Part shown: piece by piece, positions 42,117 to 50,366 of the stretch
Layout: every line of letters begins with the position of its first letter
Position numbering within the stretch: position 1 is the first letter of the stretch
Assembly: GCA_934654475.1 (NCBI GenBank)
Contig: CAKUFZ010000002.1
Span: forward strand, 79,392-143,391
Length of the DNA: 64,000 nucleotides
Source: an uncultured Coriobacteriales bacterium
GTDB lineage: Bacteria; Actinomycetota; Coriobacteriia; Coriobacteriales; UMGS124
Direction of reading: 5' to 3'
The notes under the pieces: generated by a model
Told to the model about the DNA's origin: nothing
The model's input: the letters and a program-made list of their open reading frames with translations, nothing else
The model's database searches: none
Made by a program: the position numbers and the translations under genes

Positions 42117-44951
42117 CTATTTCGCCTCCGCCCAGTTCTGACCGATGGAGCAGGAAACGAGCAGGGGAACACGAAGCTCCGCGATGCCCTGCATCTGCTC
42201 GACCACCATCTCCTGCAATGCCTCGACCTCGCTGCGCGGGCAGTCGAAGTCAAGTTCGTCGTGCACCTGGACAATCATCTTGGCCTTAAACGCCCCTTCC
42301 AACAGTTTGCGCTGCACGCGCACCATAGCAAGCTTGATGATGTCGGCCGCAGAGCCCTGCATGGGATGGTTCATGGCCGTGCGCTCGGCAAACTGGCGCA
42401 CAGCCGGCAAGCGCGCCGCAATGTTGGGCACATGGCGCTTGCGTCCGAACATCGTCTGCACAAAACCCTGCTTGCGCGCGAGCTCCACTTGGTCGTTGAG
42501 GTAGACGCGCACACCGGGATACGTCGCGTAGTAGCGGTCGATCATCTCCTGAGCCTCGGCGGCGGAGATTTTGAGCGTCTGGGACAGGCCCCAGGCCGTC
42601 TGGCCGTAGACGATGCCGAAGTTGACCGCCTTGGCACGGGAGCGCTGCGCAGGCGTCACCTCGGCCGCCGGCACGCCGAAGACCTTCGAGGCCGTCTCGC
42701 GGTGGAAGTCCTCCCCGCTCAAGAACGCCTCGACGAGGCCCTCGTCGCCCGACAGGTGCGCAAGCAGGCGCAACTCGATCTGCGAGTAGTCGCACGACAA
42801 GATGACGTTGTCGGGACCCGCAGGCACAAAGGCTGTCCTCACCATGCGGCCCAGGTCGCTGCGCACGGGAATGTTCTGCAGGTTGGGGTCCGAAGAAGAG
42901 AGCCTGCCGGTAGCCGTGACCGTCTGGTTGTAGGTGGTGTGCACCCTGCCGTCGCCGAGAATCTGGCGAGGCAGCGCGTCGAGGTAGGTCGACTTGATCT
43001 TCACGCGCTCGCGATAGTCGAGGACGTCGGCCACCACGGGGTAGTCGCATGCAAAGCCCTCGAGAAGCTTGGCATTCGTGGAGTAGAAGCCGGTCTTGGT
43101 CTTCTTGAGGGGGCGGCCCGTCTCAGGGTCGCGCGTCGGCAGGCCAAGCGTGTCGAAGAGCACGCCGGAGAGCTGGGCGGGCGAGTCGATGTTGAACTCC
43201 TGGCCCGCAAGGTCGAAGATGCGCGAGCGAATCTCCTCGATCTGACCCGTGAGCAGGCCGGACTGATGGGCGAGGACCTCAGGGTCCACCTTCATGCCGT
43301 TGCGCTCGAGCACCGCGAGCACCGCGACAAGCGGCATCTCGATGTCGGTCATGCACGCCTTGGTGCCGTCCTGCTCAAGAAGCTCGTCGAGCACCTCGCG
43401 CAACGCCAAAAGCGAAGCGGCCGCGCACGCACCGCGCGCCGCGCTCGACTCCTCGGTGGGGGCGGGAGCAGGCGCTCCCCTGCCCTTCTTCGGTGCGGCC
43501 GGGAACTCCAAGGCAGGAAGGCCCCAGGGCAGGAACGCCCCCACAAGCACGCTGGGCTCGAAGTCAGAGCGGTCCGAATCGAGCAGGTAGGCGGCCACCC
43601 CGGCGTCGAACACCTCAGAGCTGCGGGTAGAGGCGAACTCCGCGGCATCAAGGCGTGCGGGCTCGGAGGAATCGAGCGGGTAGAGGCGGCGCAGGTCGGC
43701 CTTGGTGTCGAACGAGACGACCTTGCAGCCTTCATATGCCATGAGCAGGGCGTCGAGGGCGTCGTCGCCGTCGAAGCGCAGAAGGCGCGCGGGCTCCTGA
43801 GAAGGCGCGCCCTCGCCCACCAGCCATCCCGACGTGCAGGCAAGCCACAGGGTCTGCGCACTGCCGAAAAGCGAACCGGTGTCCTGACCCTCGTCGAAGA
43901 AGGCGCCCACCCAGGCGTCGCAAGCGCAGGCCTGCTTCAGGCATTCCCAGGCAGCCTGTCCCTGCAGGGGCTCGGCAGGCAGGTTCGGTCCCTGCGCCTG
44001 CGCACAGGCGCATGTCACGTCGTCGCCAGCCTGCTGGGCCTGCGCCCCGCACGAGCAGCGCAGCACGCGGCCTTTGAGGGTGCGCAGCGCCAGCGCGTCA
44101 AAGGCGCGCTCCACCTCGGCCGCGTCAAAGGAGGGCCACATGGCCGCCTGGGCGTCGAACGTGACCGGCGCGTCGCGGCGGATGCGGGCAACCTCGCGCG
44201 ACACCAAGGCGTCGTCTGCGTGGTTGCGGATGTTTTCGCCCATCTTGCCCTTGATGTTGTCGGCGTCGGCAAGCACGGCGTCAAGCGAGCCGTACTGCAC
44301 GATGAGCGCAGCCGCCTTCTTGGGGCCGATGCCAGGCACGCCGGGGATGTTGTCGCTCGTGTCGCCCTTGAGGCCGTAGAAGTCGGGGATCTGCTCGGGC
44401 TTCACGCCCTCGTAGAGCGCGCAGATCTCCTCCGGGCTCATGATGGCGACGTCGCTCATGCCCTTCCTGTTGGAGAGGATCGAGACGTTGCCGTCGGAAA
44501 GCTGGTAGGCGTCGCGGTCGCCCGTGACGAGCAGCATCTTATGACCCTGCTCCTCGCCCTGCCTGGCAAGCGTGCCGAGCAGGTCGTCGCCCTCCCAGCC
44601 CTCCACGGCGTATACCGGCACGTGCATCGCCGCGAGCAGCTCGTGCATCATGGGGAACTGCTCGGAGAGCAGCGGGTCGCGCGGGGGGCGCTGCGCCTTG
44701 TACTGGGGAAGCATCTCCATGCGCACCGTGGGGCGGCCCTTGTCGAAGGCGACCATGATGCCGTCGGGGTGGAAGTCTTCCACCAGGCGCAAGAACATGC
44801 CCATGAAACCGAAGATGGCGTTGGTGGGTCGGCCGTCGGGGGCGTTCATGGGCGTCTGCACCGCGTGAAACGCACGATGCATGAGGGAGTTGCCGTCAAT
44901 GACAGCAAACGTCAGAGGCCTTGCGGCCGCCACGTCGTGTTCTTGTTCCAT
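42117..44951 (-). CDS. polA: DNA polymerase I
   Basis: Fills gaps and removes RNA primers. The 944 residues hold an N-terminal 5'-nuclease (about 10-330, with FAVIDGNSLMHRAF and GLKGDTSDNIPGVPGIGPK). A degenerate 3'-5' exonuclease domain follows (about 335-540), in which the acidic DEDD residues are not recognisable, so proofreading is probably lost as in several actinobacterial PolA proteins. Last is the polymerase domain (about 550-944) with DYSQIELRLLAHLSGDE, RSRAKAVNFGIVYG and VQVHDELDFD. An unusual basic, Pro/Ala-rich stretch (KKGRGAPAPAPTEE) interrupts the exonuclease-like domain. ATG at 44951 with GGAAGG 6 bases upstream. Divergent from glnN. Confidence 0.96.
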   Translation of the reverse strand: MEQEHDVAAARPLTFAVIDGNSLMHRAFHAVQTPMNAPDGRPTNAIFGFMGMFLRLVEDFHPDGIMVAFDKGRPTVRMEMLPQYKAQRPPRDPLLSEQFPMMHELLAAMHVPVYAVEGWEGDDLLGTLARQGEEQGHKMLLVTGDRDAYQLSDGNVSILSNRKGMSDVAIMSPEEICALYEGVKPEQIPDFYGLKGDTSDNIPGVPGIGPKKAAALIVQYGSLDAVLADADNIKGKMGENIRNHADDALVSREVARIRRDAPVTFDAQAAMWPSFDAAEVERAFDALALRTLKGRVLRCSCGAQAQQAGDDVTCACAQAQGPNLPAEPLQGQAAWECLKQACACDAWVGAFFDEGQDTGSLFGSAQTLWLACTSGWLVGEGAPSQEPARLLRFDGDDALDALLMAYEGCKVVSFDTKADLRRLYPLDSSEPARLDAAEFASTRSSEVFDAGVAAYLLDSDRSDFEPSVLVGAFLPWGLPALEFPAAPKKGRGAPAPAPTEESSAARGACAAASLLALREVLDELLEQDGTKACMTDIEMPLVAVLAVLERNGMKVDPEVLAHQSGLLTGQIEEIRSRIFDLAGQEFNIDSPAQLSGVLFDTLGLPTRDPETGRPLKKTKTGFYSTNAKLLEGFACDYPVVADVLDYRERVKIKSTYLDALPRQILGDGRVHTTYNQTVTATGRLSSSDPNLQNIPVRSDLGRMVRTAFVPAGPDNVILSCDYSQIELRLLAHLSGDEGLVEAFLSGEDFHRETASKVFGVPAAEVTPAQRSRAKAVNFGIVYGQTAWGLSQTLKISAAEAQEMIDRYYATYPGVRVYLNDQVELARKQGFVQTMFGRKRHVPNIAARLPAVRQFAERTAMNHPMQGSAADIIKLAMVRVQRKLLEGAFKAKMIVQVHDELDFDCPRSEVEALQEMVVEQMQGIAELRVPLLVSCSIGQNWAEAK

Positions 44952-44982
44952 GAAGCACCTTCCATTGCATGTGAAAGTGGGG

Positions 44983-45010
44983 TTGCCGGCCACACGGCCG
45001 GCCTTATAGT
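44983..45010 (+). promoter_or_regulatory. candidate glnN promoter
   Basis: TTGCCG-N16-TATAGT on the plus strand (4/6 and 5/6 matches). The spacer is almost filled by a 7-bp GC-rich inverted repeat (44985-44991 with 44996-45002). A second inverted repeat, TACGGTC-N15-GACCGTA (45028-45056), lies just downstream and could be an operator. Confidence 0.45.
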
Positions 45011-45158
45011 TTCCATCGGCGATATCATACGGTCACGAACGCTTCCCACGACCGTAAAGTGAGCGAAACATTCGACTCCTAGAGTTTGCGACATGCACCG
45101 AGCTTTGTGTCCAAGACGTCCGCGCGATACGCGGCGTCATCGAGAGAAGGCGGTTTAA

Positions 45159-47240
45159 ATGGCAGTCAACCCCAGCGAGTACTTCGGCTGCAAGGTCTTC
45201 AGCCAGAAGATCATGCAGGAGAAGCTTCCCAAGGTGACCTACAAGGCGCTCATGAGGACGCTTCAGCAGGGCGAGCCCCTCGACATCGAGGTGGCCAACG
45301 TCGTCGCCCATGCTATGAAGGAATGGGCCATTGAACAGGGCGCCACGCACTACACCCACTGGTTCCAGCCCCTCACCGGCATCACGAGCGAGAAGCATGA
45401 CTCGTTCCTGAACCCCGGCGGCGACGGCACGGCCATCATGACCTTCTCCGGCAAGGAGCTCGTGCAGGGCGAGCCCGACGCCTCGAGCTTCCCCTCCGGC
45501 GGCCTGCGCTCCACGTTCGAGGCACGCGGCTACACCGCCTGGGACCCCACGAGCCCGGCCTTCATCAAGGACGACGTCCTGTGCATCCCCACGGCGTTCA
45601 TTAGCTACAACGGTGAGTCGCTCGACAAGAAGACCCCGCTTCTGCGCTCCATGACCGCCGTAAGCGACCAGGCCAAGCGCGTCATGGCCCTCTTCGGCAA
45701 GCATCCCGACCGCGTCGTCAGCACCGTCGGCCCCGAGCAGGAGTACTTCCTCATCAAGGAGGAGGACTTCGCCAAGCGCCCCGACCTCATCCTGTGCGGC
45801 CGCACCCTCTTCGGCGCCGCCCCCGACAAGGGCCAGGAGCTCCAGGAGCACTACTTCGGCTCCATCCGCCCCACCGTCAGCCGCTTCATGAAGGAGCTTG
45901 ACTCCGAGCTGTGGAAGCTCGCCGTGCCTGCAAAGACCAAGCACAACGAGGTCGCCCCCTGCCAGCACGAGCTTGCCCCCGTGTTCGAGGAGGCCAACGT
46001 CGCCATCGACCACAACCTGCTCGTCATGGAGCTCATGAAGATCATCGCCAGCCACCACGGCCTGGTGTGCCTGGAGCACGAGAAGCCTTTCGAGGGCATC
46101 AACGGCTCGGGCAAGCATGACAACTGGTCGCTGTCGGCCGACGGCCAGAACCTGCTCGATCCCGGCGACACCCCCGAGCAGAACCTGCAGTTCCTCGTCT
46201 TCCTCACCTGCGTCATCGCCGCTGTGGACGATTATCAGGAGATGCTGCGCGTCAGCGTCGCCTCGGCCGGCAACGACCACCGTCTGGGCGCCAACGAGGC
46301 ACCGCCCGCAATCATCTCCATCTTCCTGGGCGACCAGCTCAACGGCATCGTCGAGGCCATCATCGAGGGCAAGACCTACGAAAGCCACGACAAGGAGAGC
46401 ATGTACCTGGGCGTGCCGGTGCTTCCCAACCTCACCAAGGACACCACCGACCGCAACCGCACCTCTCCCTTCGCCTTCACGGGCAACAAGTTCGAGTTCC
46501 GCGCCGCTGGCTCGCGTCAGAACCTGTCCGACCCCAACATGGTGCTCAACACGGCCGTTGCCAAGGAGCTCAAGGAGTTCGCCAACGCCATGGAGAGCAG
46601 CACGAGCTTCGAGACCGACGCCATGGCCTGGATCAAGCAGACCCTGACCGACCACCAGCACATCATCTTCAACGGCGACGGTTACAGCGCAGAGTGGGCT
46701 GAGGAGGCTGCCAAGCGCGGTCTGTCCAACCTGCGCACGCTGCCCGATGCTGCGCCCGCGATGATGAAGGAGAAGAACGTCGCCCTGCTCGAGGAGTTCG
46801 GCGTCATGAGCCGCGTCGAGACCGAGAGCCACTACGAGATCAAGCTCGAGCAGTATGCGAACCTCATCAACATCGAGGCTCTCACGATGATCGACATGGC
46901 CAACAAGCAGATTCTGCCGGCCGTGAACGCCTATGCCGCCGACGTTGCCTCCAACCTGGCCATCAAGCAGGACATGGGCGTGGCATGCAAGGCCGAGACC
47001 AAGCTGCTCAAGAAGCTCTCTGACGGCGCCGACGCGATCAGCGACGATATCGACGCGCTGGTTGAGGCTCACGACGCCATGATCGCCACCGCCGACGTTC
47101 AGGCACGCGGCGACGCATGCCGCGACAGCGTGCTGCCCGCCATGGAGCAGCTGCGCAAGGATGCCGACGCCATGGAGACCATCTGCAGCAAGGAGTACTG
47201 GCCGCTCCCGTCCTACAACGACATCCTCTTCTACCTCTAA
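45159..47240 (+). CDS. glnN: glutamine synthetase type III
   Basis: Makes glutamine from glutamate, ammonia and ATP. At 693 residues it is far longer than GSI (about 450-470) and matches the GSIII class of Bacteroides, cyanobacteria and some Gram-positives. Visible motifs include THWFQPLTG, EKHDSFL, the EQEYFL metal site, NEVAPCQHELAP, NGSGKHDNWSL and a helical C-terminal extension (about 560-693). GSIII forms double hexameric rings and lacks the adenylylation control of GSI. ATG at 45159 with AGAAGGCGG upstream. It stands alone on the plus strand, with a candidate promoter at 44983 and repeated hairpins downstream. No GSI gene is in the window. Confidence 0.96.
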   Translation: MAVNPSEYFGCKVFSQKIMQEKLPKVTYKALMRTLQQGEPLDIEVANVVAHAMKEWAIEQGATHYTHWFQPLTGITSEKHDSFLNPGGDGTAIMTFSGKELVQGEPDASSFPSGGLRSTFEARGYTAWDPTSPAFIKDDVLCIPTAFISYNGESLDKKTPLLRSMTAVSDQAKRVMALFGKHPDRVVSTVGPEQEYFLIKEEDFAKRPDLILCGRTLFGAAPDKGQELQEHYFGSIRPTVSRFMKELDSELWKLAVPAKTKHNEVAPCQHELAPVFEEANVAIDHNLLVMELMKIIASHHGLVCLEHEKPFEGINGSGKHDNWSLSADGQNLLDPGDTPEQNLQFLVFLTCVIAAVDDYQEMLRVSVASAGNDHRLGANEAPPAIISIFLGDQLNGIVEAIIEGKTYESHDKESMYLGVPVLPNLTKDTTDRNRTSPFAFTGNKFEFRAAGSRQNLSDPNMVLNTAVAKELKEFANAMESSTSFETDAMAWIKQTLTDHQHIIFNGDGYSAEWAEEAAKRGLSNLRTLPDAAPAMMKEKNVALLEEFGVMSRVETESHYEIKLEQYANLINIEALTMIDMANKQILPAVNAYAADVASNLAIKQDMGVACKAETKLLKKLSDGADAISDDIDALVEAHDAMIATADVQARGDACRDSVLPAMEQLRKDADAMETICSKEYWPLPSYNDILFYL

Positions 47241-47250
47241 GTTAGTTGCG

Positions 47251-47340
47251 AAACCCCTGCAGCTGCGTTCTACGGGGCCTTACGTACGTCCAGTACGCTA
47301 CGGCCCCGTACGCCTTGCTGCAGGGGTTTCTGCTTTTTGA
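47251..47340 (+). repeat. structured element E1 (long nested hairpin with T run)
   Basis: Starts 10 bases after the glnN stop. A perfect 12-bp outer stem (47251-47262 with 47318-47329) leads to a GCG/CGC step with a TTC bulge, a perfect 9-bp middle stem (47271-47279 with 47302-47310) and a 5-bp apical hairpin CGTAC-GTCCA-GTACG (47283-47297). TTTCTGCTTTTT follows, so it could terminate glnN transcription. Confidence 0.75.
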
Positions 47341-47346
47341 GGTTAC

Positions 47347-47447
47347 GGAGGCGCTGCAGCCGCGTTCCACGAAGGTTCGAGTACGTCCAGTACGCCAGAG
47401 GCGCGCACCGCGCACTTCACCTTCGTGCGCCTTGCTGCAGCGCCTCC
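47347..47447 (+). repeat. structured element E2, same plan as E1
   Basis: A perfect 13-bp outer stem (47347-47359 with 47435-47447), the same GCG/CGC step and TTC bulge, a perfect 8-bp middle stem (47368-47375 with 47420-47427), and the same apical GTAC-GTCCA-GTAC sequence (47381-47393). An extra small GCGC hairpin (47401-47413) is inserted. Stem sequences differ from E1 but pairing is kept, which argues for selection on structure. No T run follows. Confidence 0.7.
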
Positions 47448-47460
47448 TGCGTTTATGTAC

Positions 47461-47525
47461 AGCCCCCGTCGCGTGATGCGTTCTAAGTATGCTGCCTTGC
47501 TGCAGGGGCTTCTGCTTTTTGAGGG
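47461..47525 (+). repeat. degraded third copy E3
   Basis: A 6-bp stem (47461-47466 with 47505-47510). Its right half repeats that of E1 with one change over about 30 bases (GCCTTGCTGCAGGGG then the C/T change, then TTCTGCTTTTTGAG). The E1-type apical GTCCA sequence is gone. A fragment like the right end of E2 (GGCGCCTCCTG) follows at about 47530. Confidence 0.55.
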
Positions 47526-47582
47526 TTGCGGCGCCTCCTGGTTTTGCTGGTTCAGCGTCCTTAAATTGACTTCAGGTATGCG

Positions 47583-47616
47583 ACGGCCCATCGCCTAAAG
47601 GCGGTGGGCCGTTCTT
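47583..47616 (+). terminator. terminator before the InlB-repeat gene
   Basis: A 13-bp stem with one T-G pair and loop TAAA (arms 47583-47595 and 47600-47612), then TTCTTGTTG. It insulates the InlB-repeat gene from glnN-side transcription. Confidence 0.8.
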
Positions 47617-47724
47617 GTTGCAAGGCTCCCCCATATAAATGAGGTAAAATAGCGCCAGTCATGCCGAAGTACTTCCAATCCAGTGCGAAGCATCCGTCTT
47701 ACGCACTATAAGGAGATGACCGAT

Positions 47725-50106
47725 ATGGCACGTACCAACACTTCCGGCTGGTTGGCCGGTCGCGTCACACTCGCCGCCGCCGCACTGATTGCCGGTGGCG
47801 CTTTTGTGGCTTCCACCAGCGCTTTTACCCCTGTTGTGGCGTGGGCCGACGAAGCAGCCCAGGCTGAGGGCCAGGCTGGCGCACCTGTCACCACGCAGAT
47901 CAGCGGCTCCTACTACCTGGCCTCGGCACAGTCCGTCGTCGACAGCATGAACGCCGCCCGCGGAGAGGCCGCTCCCCTGGAATCCACGCAGGCTCTTGAG
48001 GCTCAGGCCCAGGCGCGCGCGGCTCAGTGTGCTGAAAACGCCATACATTCTGCACAGAATAGCCAAGAGTGTGTAGCATTTCTGCCCGCTGCCAACGTCA
48101 ACACCGCGGACATCGCCGCAACCGTTGAGCAGATGACCGCTTCGTGGTTCAACGATGCGAGCCCGTTCACCAACCCTGAGAACGCCTATTGCGGCATGGC
48201 CCTCTTCCAAACACAGACCGGCGACATGTACCTCGTGGCCGTGTTCTCCAGCGAAGCCGGCAACCTGAGCGAGGGCGGCGCCTACGTGCGCGCGGCAGAG
48301 GGTTCGGGCCTGCAGGGAGACGGCACCGAGTTCCCCGTCCCCGCTACCATGAAGGTGACCGTTGACTCGTCGGCCCTCACGGTCGCCCTCTTTGCCACCC
48401 AGCCTGACGGCGCGCAGAGCGAGACCGGCACCTATGAGCCGGGCACCCAACTTGCCCTGAGCTACGTGGCCACCGACAACGGCACGCCCGTGACGTTGCC
48501 CGGCGCAACCTATGGTTCCGACAACCCCGAGGTTGCCCAGGTTGAGGGCGAGACCCTGACGACCCTGAACGAGGGCATTGCAACCGTGAGCGTCTATGCC
48601 GACGGCCAGTGGCTCGCCAGCACGAGCCTTACCGTCGCAGGCCAAGCACCCGCTGTGGACGGCGACGCAACGCCCGGCGACGAGAACGGCGCCGGCGAGG
48701 GCGACGCTCAACCCGACGGCGATGCCATTGAGGGCGACGGCGCCGGCGAGGGCGAAGGCGACTCCGAGCCTCCCGCAGTCACCCAGTTCACCGTGAGCTT
48801 CGACGCCAACGGCGGCGAAGGCGCGATGGACCCCGTGACCGTGAGCGCCGACGCCGAGTTCGCCGCCCCCGAGTGCGCCTTCACCGCCCCCGAGGGCCAG
48901 GAGTTTGACTGCTGGACCAACGCCGACGGCACCGAGACCTACCCCGCAGGCACGAGCCTGGGCCTGCTCGCAGGCGACACGACCCTCTACGCCAAGTGGA
49001 AGGACATCGAGCCCGCACCCGTCACCCAGTTCACCGTGAGCTTCGACGCCAACGGCGGCGAAGGCGCGATGGATCCCGTGACCGTGAACGCCGACGCCGA
49101 GTACACCGCCCCCGAGTGCGCCTTCACCGCCCCCGAGGGCCAGGAGTTCGACTGCTGGACCAACGCCGACGGCTCCGAGACCTACCCCGCAGGCACGAGC
49201 CTGGGGCTTCTCGCCGGCGACACGACCCTCTACGCCAAGTGGAAGAACGTTGAGCCCGCACCCGTCACGCACTTTACCGTGAGCTTTGACGCCAACGGCG
49301 GCGCAGGCGAGATGGCCCCCGCAGACGTGGATGCCGACGCCGAGTACACCGTGCCTGCCAGCACCTTCACGGCTCCCTCCGGCAAGGTCTTTGACAGCTG
49401 GAACACCGCAGCCGACGGCACCGGCACCAAGTACATGCCCCAGGATGCTCCCGCGATCCACGAGAACATGACGCTCTTCGCCCAGTGGGTCGCCGCCCCT
49501 GCCACGAAGTGCACGGTCACCTTTGACGCCAACGGCGGCGCAGGCTCCATGGATGTGCTGACGGCCGACCTGGGCACCACGGTTACCCTCCCCGCCTCCA
49601 CGTTCACGCGTGACGGCTACGTCTTCGCCGGTTGGAACACCGCAGCCGACGGCACCGGCACCGCCATCGTCAACGGCGGCCAGCTCACGCTTGGCAGCGA
49701 CGCCACGCTGTACGCCCAGTGGAAGACCGCCGACACCAAGTTCATCAACGGCATTCAGAACAACCTGACGGCCACCACCACGGCTGGCACCGCCCCCACC
49801 CTGCCTGCCACGGCCAGCGTGCGTTGGTCCGACGGCAGCACCACCAATGAGACGGTAACGTGGAACACGCCTGCCAACTATGCCGACCTCTACGCCAAGG
49901 CAGGCACCTTCGAGGTCACCGGCACCGTGCAGGGTCACAACGTCAAGTGCACCGTCACCGTCACCGCTGCCGCCAACCAGCCGCAGAACGGCATTGCCAA
50001 GACGGGCGACACCACTGACAACACGCCCATCTACATCGCAGCCGGCGTCGGCGTCGTCGTAGTCGTTCTTGCCATCGTGCTCATCCTGAAGAGCCGCAAG
50101 AAGTAA
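47725..50106 (+). CDS. CAP-domain / InlB B-repeat cell-surface protein
   Basis: A 793-residue secreted protein anchored at the surface. Residues 1-41 form a signal peptide ending VAWA before DEAA. Residues about 62-176 resemble a CAP/SCP domain (SAQSVVDSMNAARGEAAPL, later GDMYLVAVFS). An Ig-like stretch (about 205-305) and an acidic Gly/Asp linker (310-350) follow. Four InlB B-repeats (about 355-427, 434-508, 516-590, 596-669) each carry a D-ANGG start and an LYAKW or LFAQW end. Then comes a bacterial Ig (Big_4-like) domain (about 673-748). The tail has IAKTGD, a hydrophobic helix (768-787) and KSRKK, an LPXTG-like sorting signal. The ATG at 47725 lies 9 bases after AAGGAG. Likely adhesion or matrix contact; ligand unknown. 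Confidence 0.85.
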   Translation: MARTNTSGWLAGRVTLAAAALIAGGAFVASTSAFTPVVAWADEAAQAEGQAGAPVTTQISGSYYLASAQSVVDSMNAARGEAAPLESTQALEAQAQARAAQCAENAIHSAQNSQECVAFLPAANVNTADIAATVEQMTASWFNDASPFTNPENAYCGMALFQTQTGDMYLVAVFSSEAGNLSEGGAYVRAAEGSGLQGDGTEFPVPATMKVTVDSSALTVALFATQPDGAQSETGTYEPGTQLALSYVATDNGTPVTLPGATYGSDNPEVAQVEGETLTTLNEGIATVSVYADGQWLASTSLTVAGQAPAVDGDATPGDENGAGEGDAQPDGDAIEGDGAGEGEGDSEPPAVTQFTVSFDANGGEGAMDPVTVSADAEFAAPECAFTAPEGQEFDCWTNADGTETYPAGTSLGLLAGDTTLYAKWKDIEPAPVTQFTVSFDANGGEGAMDPVTVNADAEYTAPECAFTAPEGQEFDCWTNADGSETYPAGTSLGLLAGDTTLYAKWKNVEPAPVTHFTVSFDANGGAGEMAPADVDADAEYTVPASTFTAPSGKVFDSWNTAADGTGTKYMPQDAPAIHENMTLFAQWVAAPATKCTVTFDANGGAGSMDVLTADLGTTVTLPASTFTRDGYVFAGWNTAADGTGTAIVNGGQLTLGSDATLYAQWKTADTKFINGIQNNLTATTTAGTAPTLPATASVRWSDGSTTNETVTWNTPANYADLYAKAGTFEVTGTVQGHNVKCTVTVTAAANQPQNGIAKTGDTTDNTPIYIAAGVGVVVVVLAIVLILKSRKK
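48778..49505 (+). repeat. tandem 243-bp repeats inside the surface-protein gene
   Basis: Units start at 48778, 49021 and 49264 with an exact 243-base period; a fourth, more diverged unit follows at a 237-base period. Units 1 and 2 are nearly identical at DNA level (a handful of changes), which suggests recent duplication or gene conversion. Each unit encodes one InlB B-repeat plus linker. Confidence 0.9.
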
Positions 50107-50136
50107 ACACGTCTCAATCATCATCCCGCACGACGC

Positions 50137-50174
50137 AAAAGGGGCTCGCACATCAGTGCGGGCCCCTTTTCTTT
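50137..50174 (+). terminator. terminator of the surface-protein gene
   Basis: AAAAGGGG-C-TCGCAC / GTGCG-GGCCCCTTTT hairpin with loop ATCA followed by TTTTCTTT, 30 bases after the stop codon. Confidence 0.9.
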
Positions 50175-50217
50175 GCATTGCTCACGCCATCTTGGAATGA
50201 TTGAGTCATCTTTTGCA

Positions 50218-50241
50218 ATATGTATATATGCCTATACATAT
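50218..50241. repeat. AT-rich palindrome between convergent terminators
   Basis: A perfect 9-bp inverted repeat, ATATGTATA-N6-TATACATAT, in a short very AT-rich patch between the surface-protein terminator and the malic-enzyme terminator. No gene starts here, so an operator role is not obvious. Confidence 0.6.
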
Positions 50242-50284
50242 ATGTGAATCACCCAGGTACATACCGTGTTCATCAGCAGCAAGA

Positions 50285-50322
50285 CAAAAAAGACCCGCCA
50301 AGCAAGACTGCTCAGCGGGTCT
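50285..50322 (-). terminator. terminator of malic enzyme
   Basis: An 8-bp GC-rich stem AGACCCGC/GCGGGTCT with an inner AGCA/TGCT helix, followed on the minus strand by TTTTTTGTC, 45 bases after the stop. Confidence 0.9.
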
Positions 50323-50366
50323 TCAATGCAACCTTAACCAGGTTGGCTTCAATCAGGCGGTATCCC

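Larger units (their letters stand above)
47241..47724 (+). other. 484-base gene-free stretch after glnN
   Basis: No credible gene on either strand. It holds large stem-loop elements (47251-47340, 47347-47447, and a degraded copy around 47461-47525), a terminator at 47583-47612 and the AT-rich start region of the InlB-repeat gene (TATAAAT and TAAAAT boxes at 47634-47650 without a good -35). Confidence 0.7.

Noticed and set aside
42116..42274. Longer N-terminus for the EamA transporter
   Set aside because: The extra residues are arginine/serine-rich and simply read polA out of frame; the GTG at 42115 has GGAGG at 9 bases.
41985..45062. A 1025-codon open frame antisense to polA
   Set aside because: It mirrors polA in a GC-rich region where the opposite strand rarely has stops. 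Its translation shows no domain pattern, while polA motifs on the other strand are complete. The same holds for the long antisense frames over rel (4132-6513), recJ (9039-10175), the SNF2 gene (36242-37882), glnN (45033-47072) and the surface-protein gene (47659-50178).
47343..47591. Small minus-strand gene within the post-glnN stem-loops
   Set aside because: No ribosome site, no recognisable domain, and the base pairing accounts for the sequence on both strands.
48778..49505. Tandem repeats as a CRISPR array
   Set aside because: Units are 243 bases long, in frame, and encode InlB B-repeats; there are no short repeats with unique spacers.
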